NCBI GenBank assembly: GCA_014925825.1
Contig: JACGCK010000016.1
Coordinates: 496,001 to 560,000, forward strand
DNA from: Pholiota molesta
Lineage: Eukaryota > Basidiomycota > Agaricomycetes > Agaricales > Strophariaceae
Reading direction: 5' to 3'
DNA length: 64,000 nt
Of this stretch, positions 63,330-64,000 are shown one piece after another. The translations under genes and the position numbers were made by a program. Under the pieces are notes generated by a model. That model was not told the DNA's origin. It ran no database searches and saw only the letters and a program-made list of their open reading frames with translations. Position 1 is the first letter of the stretch, and each line of letters starts with the position of its first letter.

Positions 63330-64000
63330 ATGAATGCTGCTCACTCTCTCATGTATCCAGACGAGGTCCTCCAGCTCATTTTCTACGAGCTCACAGACCC
63401 CAGCCCCCTCATCCAGGTCTCACAGCGGTTCCACCGCTTCTCGCAGGATCCATACGTCAGGGCCCACTACTTTCTCATCCACTACGGCTCAATCGAGGCC
63501 ATGTACTATGCTCTGGGGAGAGGCAAGGTCGTTACTGAACGAGTGCTTGACGTATGTCACCTGTCTCCTGTTCGTCGTCTGGTCCGTGTGCATATCTGAC
63601 CTTCCCTTCCCACCCTCCTACGGCATCCCGCAGATCCTCCTAACTAGCGGTGCCCATCTCTCTCGCTATCTAATCCAAATTGCTATACACCACTACTTCC
63701 ACACACAAGCCCATTTCATCAAGACACCATGGGTTCGAAACATCCCGCTACGTGTCTTCGCTACTTTCTGAAACTAGCCGAGGAAAAATATGGGGAGATT
63801 CCGCGGGGCAAGGTGCGTTATTGGCCACATGGAACTCTCGCATGTTCTCATTCTTTACAAAGGGAGAGGACGACGGGTCTCTGTTTACAACTTTCCTGAA
63901 AGAAAGCAGGCTTCCAATCACTATGAAAACCATTACTGGGAAGTCATCAAACCCTGCTGGATACATACAATGTGCGTTCCCATTGCTAACGGTCGTCTTT
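63330..64000 (+). CDS. F-box-like basidiomycete protein, 3'-truncated by window edge
   Basis: Start MNAAHSLMYPDEVLQLIFYE, then LTDPSPLIQVSQRFHRFSQD, an F-box-like helical N-terminus, and GSIEAMYYALGRGKVVTERV. After an intron (about 63551-63633) come ILLTSGAHLSRYLIQIAIHH and HFIKTPWVRNIPLRVFATF. Then, one base out of frame at 63765-63767, LKLAEEKYGEIPRGK follows. A further exon has GEDDGSLFTTFLKESRLPIT and the gene runs off the window. The pattern is that of a conserved but uncharacterised mushroom protein, and substrate choice is unknown. Confidence 0.7.

Overview
This is eukaryotic DNA from a filamentous basidiomycete, most likely an Agaricomycete (mushroom-forming fungus). Genes are densely packed, broken by many short introns of about 45-65 nt, and often share short divergent promoters. 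The encoded proteins are typical of that group: a TmpL-like AMP-ligase/membrane oxidoreductase fusion, a RICTOR with an HR1-like N-terminus, an Rsp5-type ligase, and a beta-sandwich single-pass membrane protein. I see no tRNA, rRNA, CRISPR array or recognisable transposon. Nearly all gene calls come from joining exon translations by eye, so outer limits are firmer than individual splice sites.

Layout, left to right. MDN1/midasin (its 3' three-fifths or so) runs to 10703. A small mitochondrial membrane protein (minus) follows, then POP1 (plus), Borealin (minus) and RICTOR (plus). RPL17 (plus) is next, then a RasGEF (minus) and an Rsp5-type C2-WW3-HECT ubiquitin ligase (plus). A small secreted protein (minus) with a good TATA box lies at about 31 kb. 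A plus-strand run follows: ACOT13-like thioesterase, ALG6 glucosyltransferase, TAM41, a nucleoside-diphosphate-kinase-like protein lacking its catalytic His, and a Derlin. Next come three minus-strand genes: a DUF4436-like membrane protein, a MYND-SET (SMYD-type) methyltransferase and the TmpL-like fusion. RAD50 (minus) is followed by MRPL47 (plus), SDHAF1 (minus), a beta-sandwich membrane protein (plus), NDUFAF6 (plus) and an F-box-like gene cut by the window end.

This is mostly housekeeping: ribosome biogenesis and translation (MDN1, RPL17, MRPL47), RNA processing (POP1), TORC2/Ras/ubiquitin signalling (RICTOR, RasGEF, Rsp5), chromosome segregation and repair (Borealin, RAD50), ER functions (ALG6, Derlin), and mitochondrial assembly (TAM41, SDHAF1, NDUFAF6). 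It does not look like a secondary-metabolite cluster or a mobile island. The TmpL-like gene stands alone, with no tailoring genes beside it.

The strongest unexpected signal is technical. At about 19 places, conserved coding sequence continues perfectly only if one base is added to a short homopolymer. I found no place where a base had to be removed. The affected genes include MDN1, Borealin, RICTOR, the secreted protein, the thioesterase, ALG6, the NDK-like gene, the SMYD gene, the TmpL-like gene, RAD50, the membrane protein and the F-box-like gene. This points to homopolymer-length errors in the assembly rather than to pseudogenes. The most interesting biology is the His-less NDK with four copies of a proline/arginine/alanine motif, the TmpL-like fusion, the small secreted protein, and a perfect 25-bp palindrome upstream of the membrane-protein gene.
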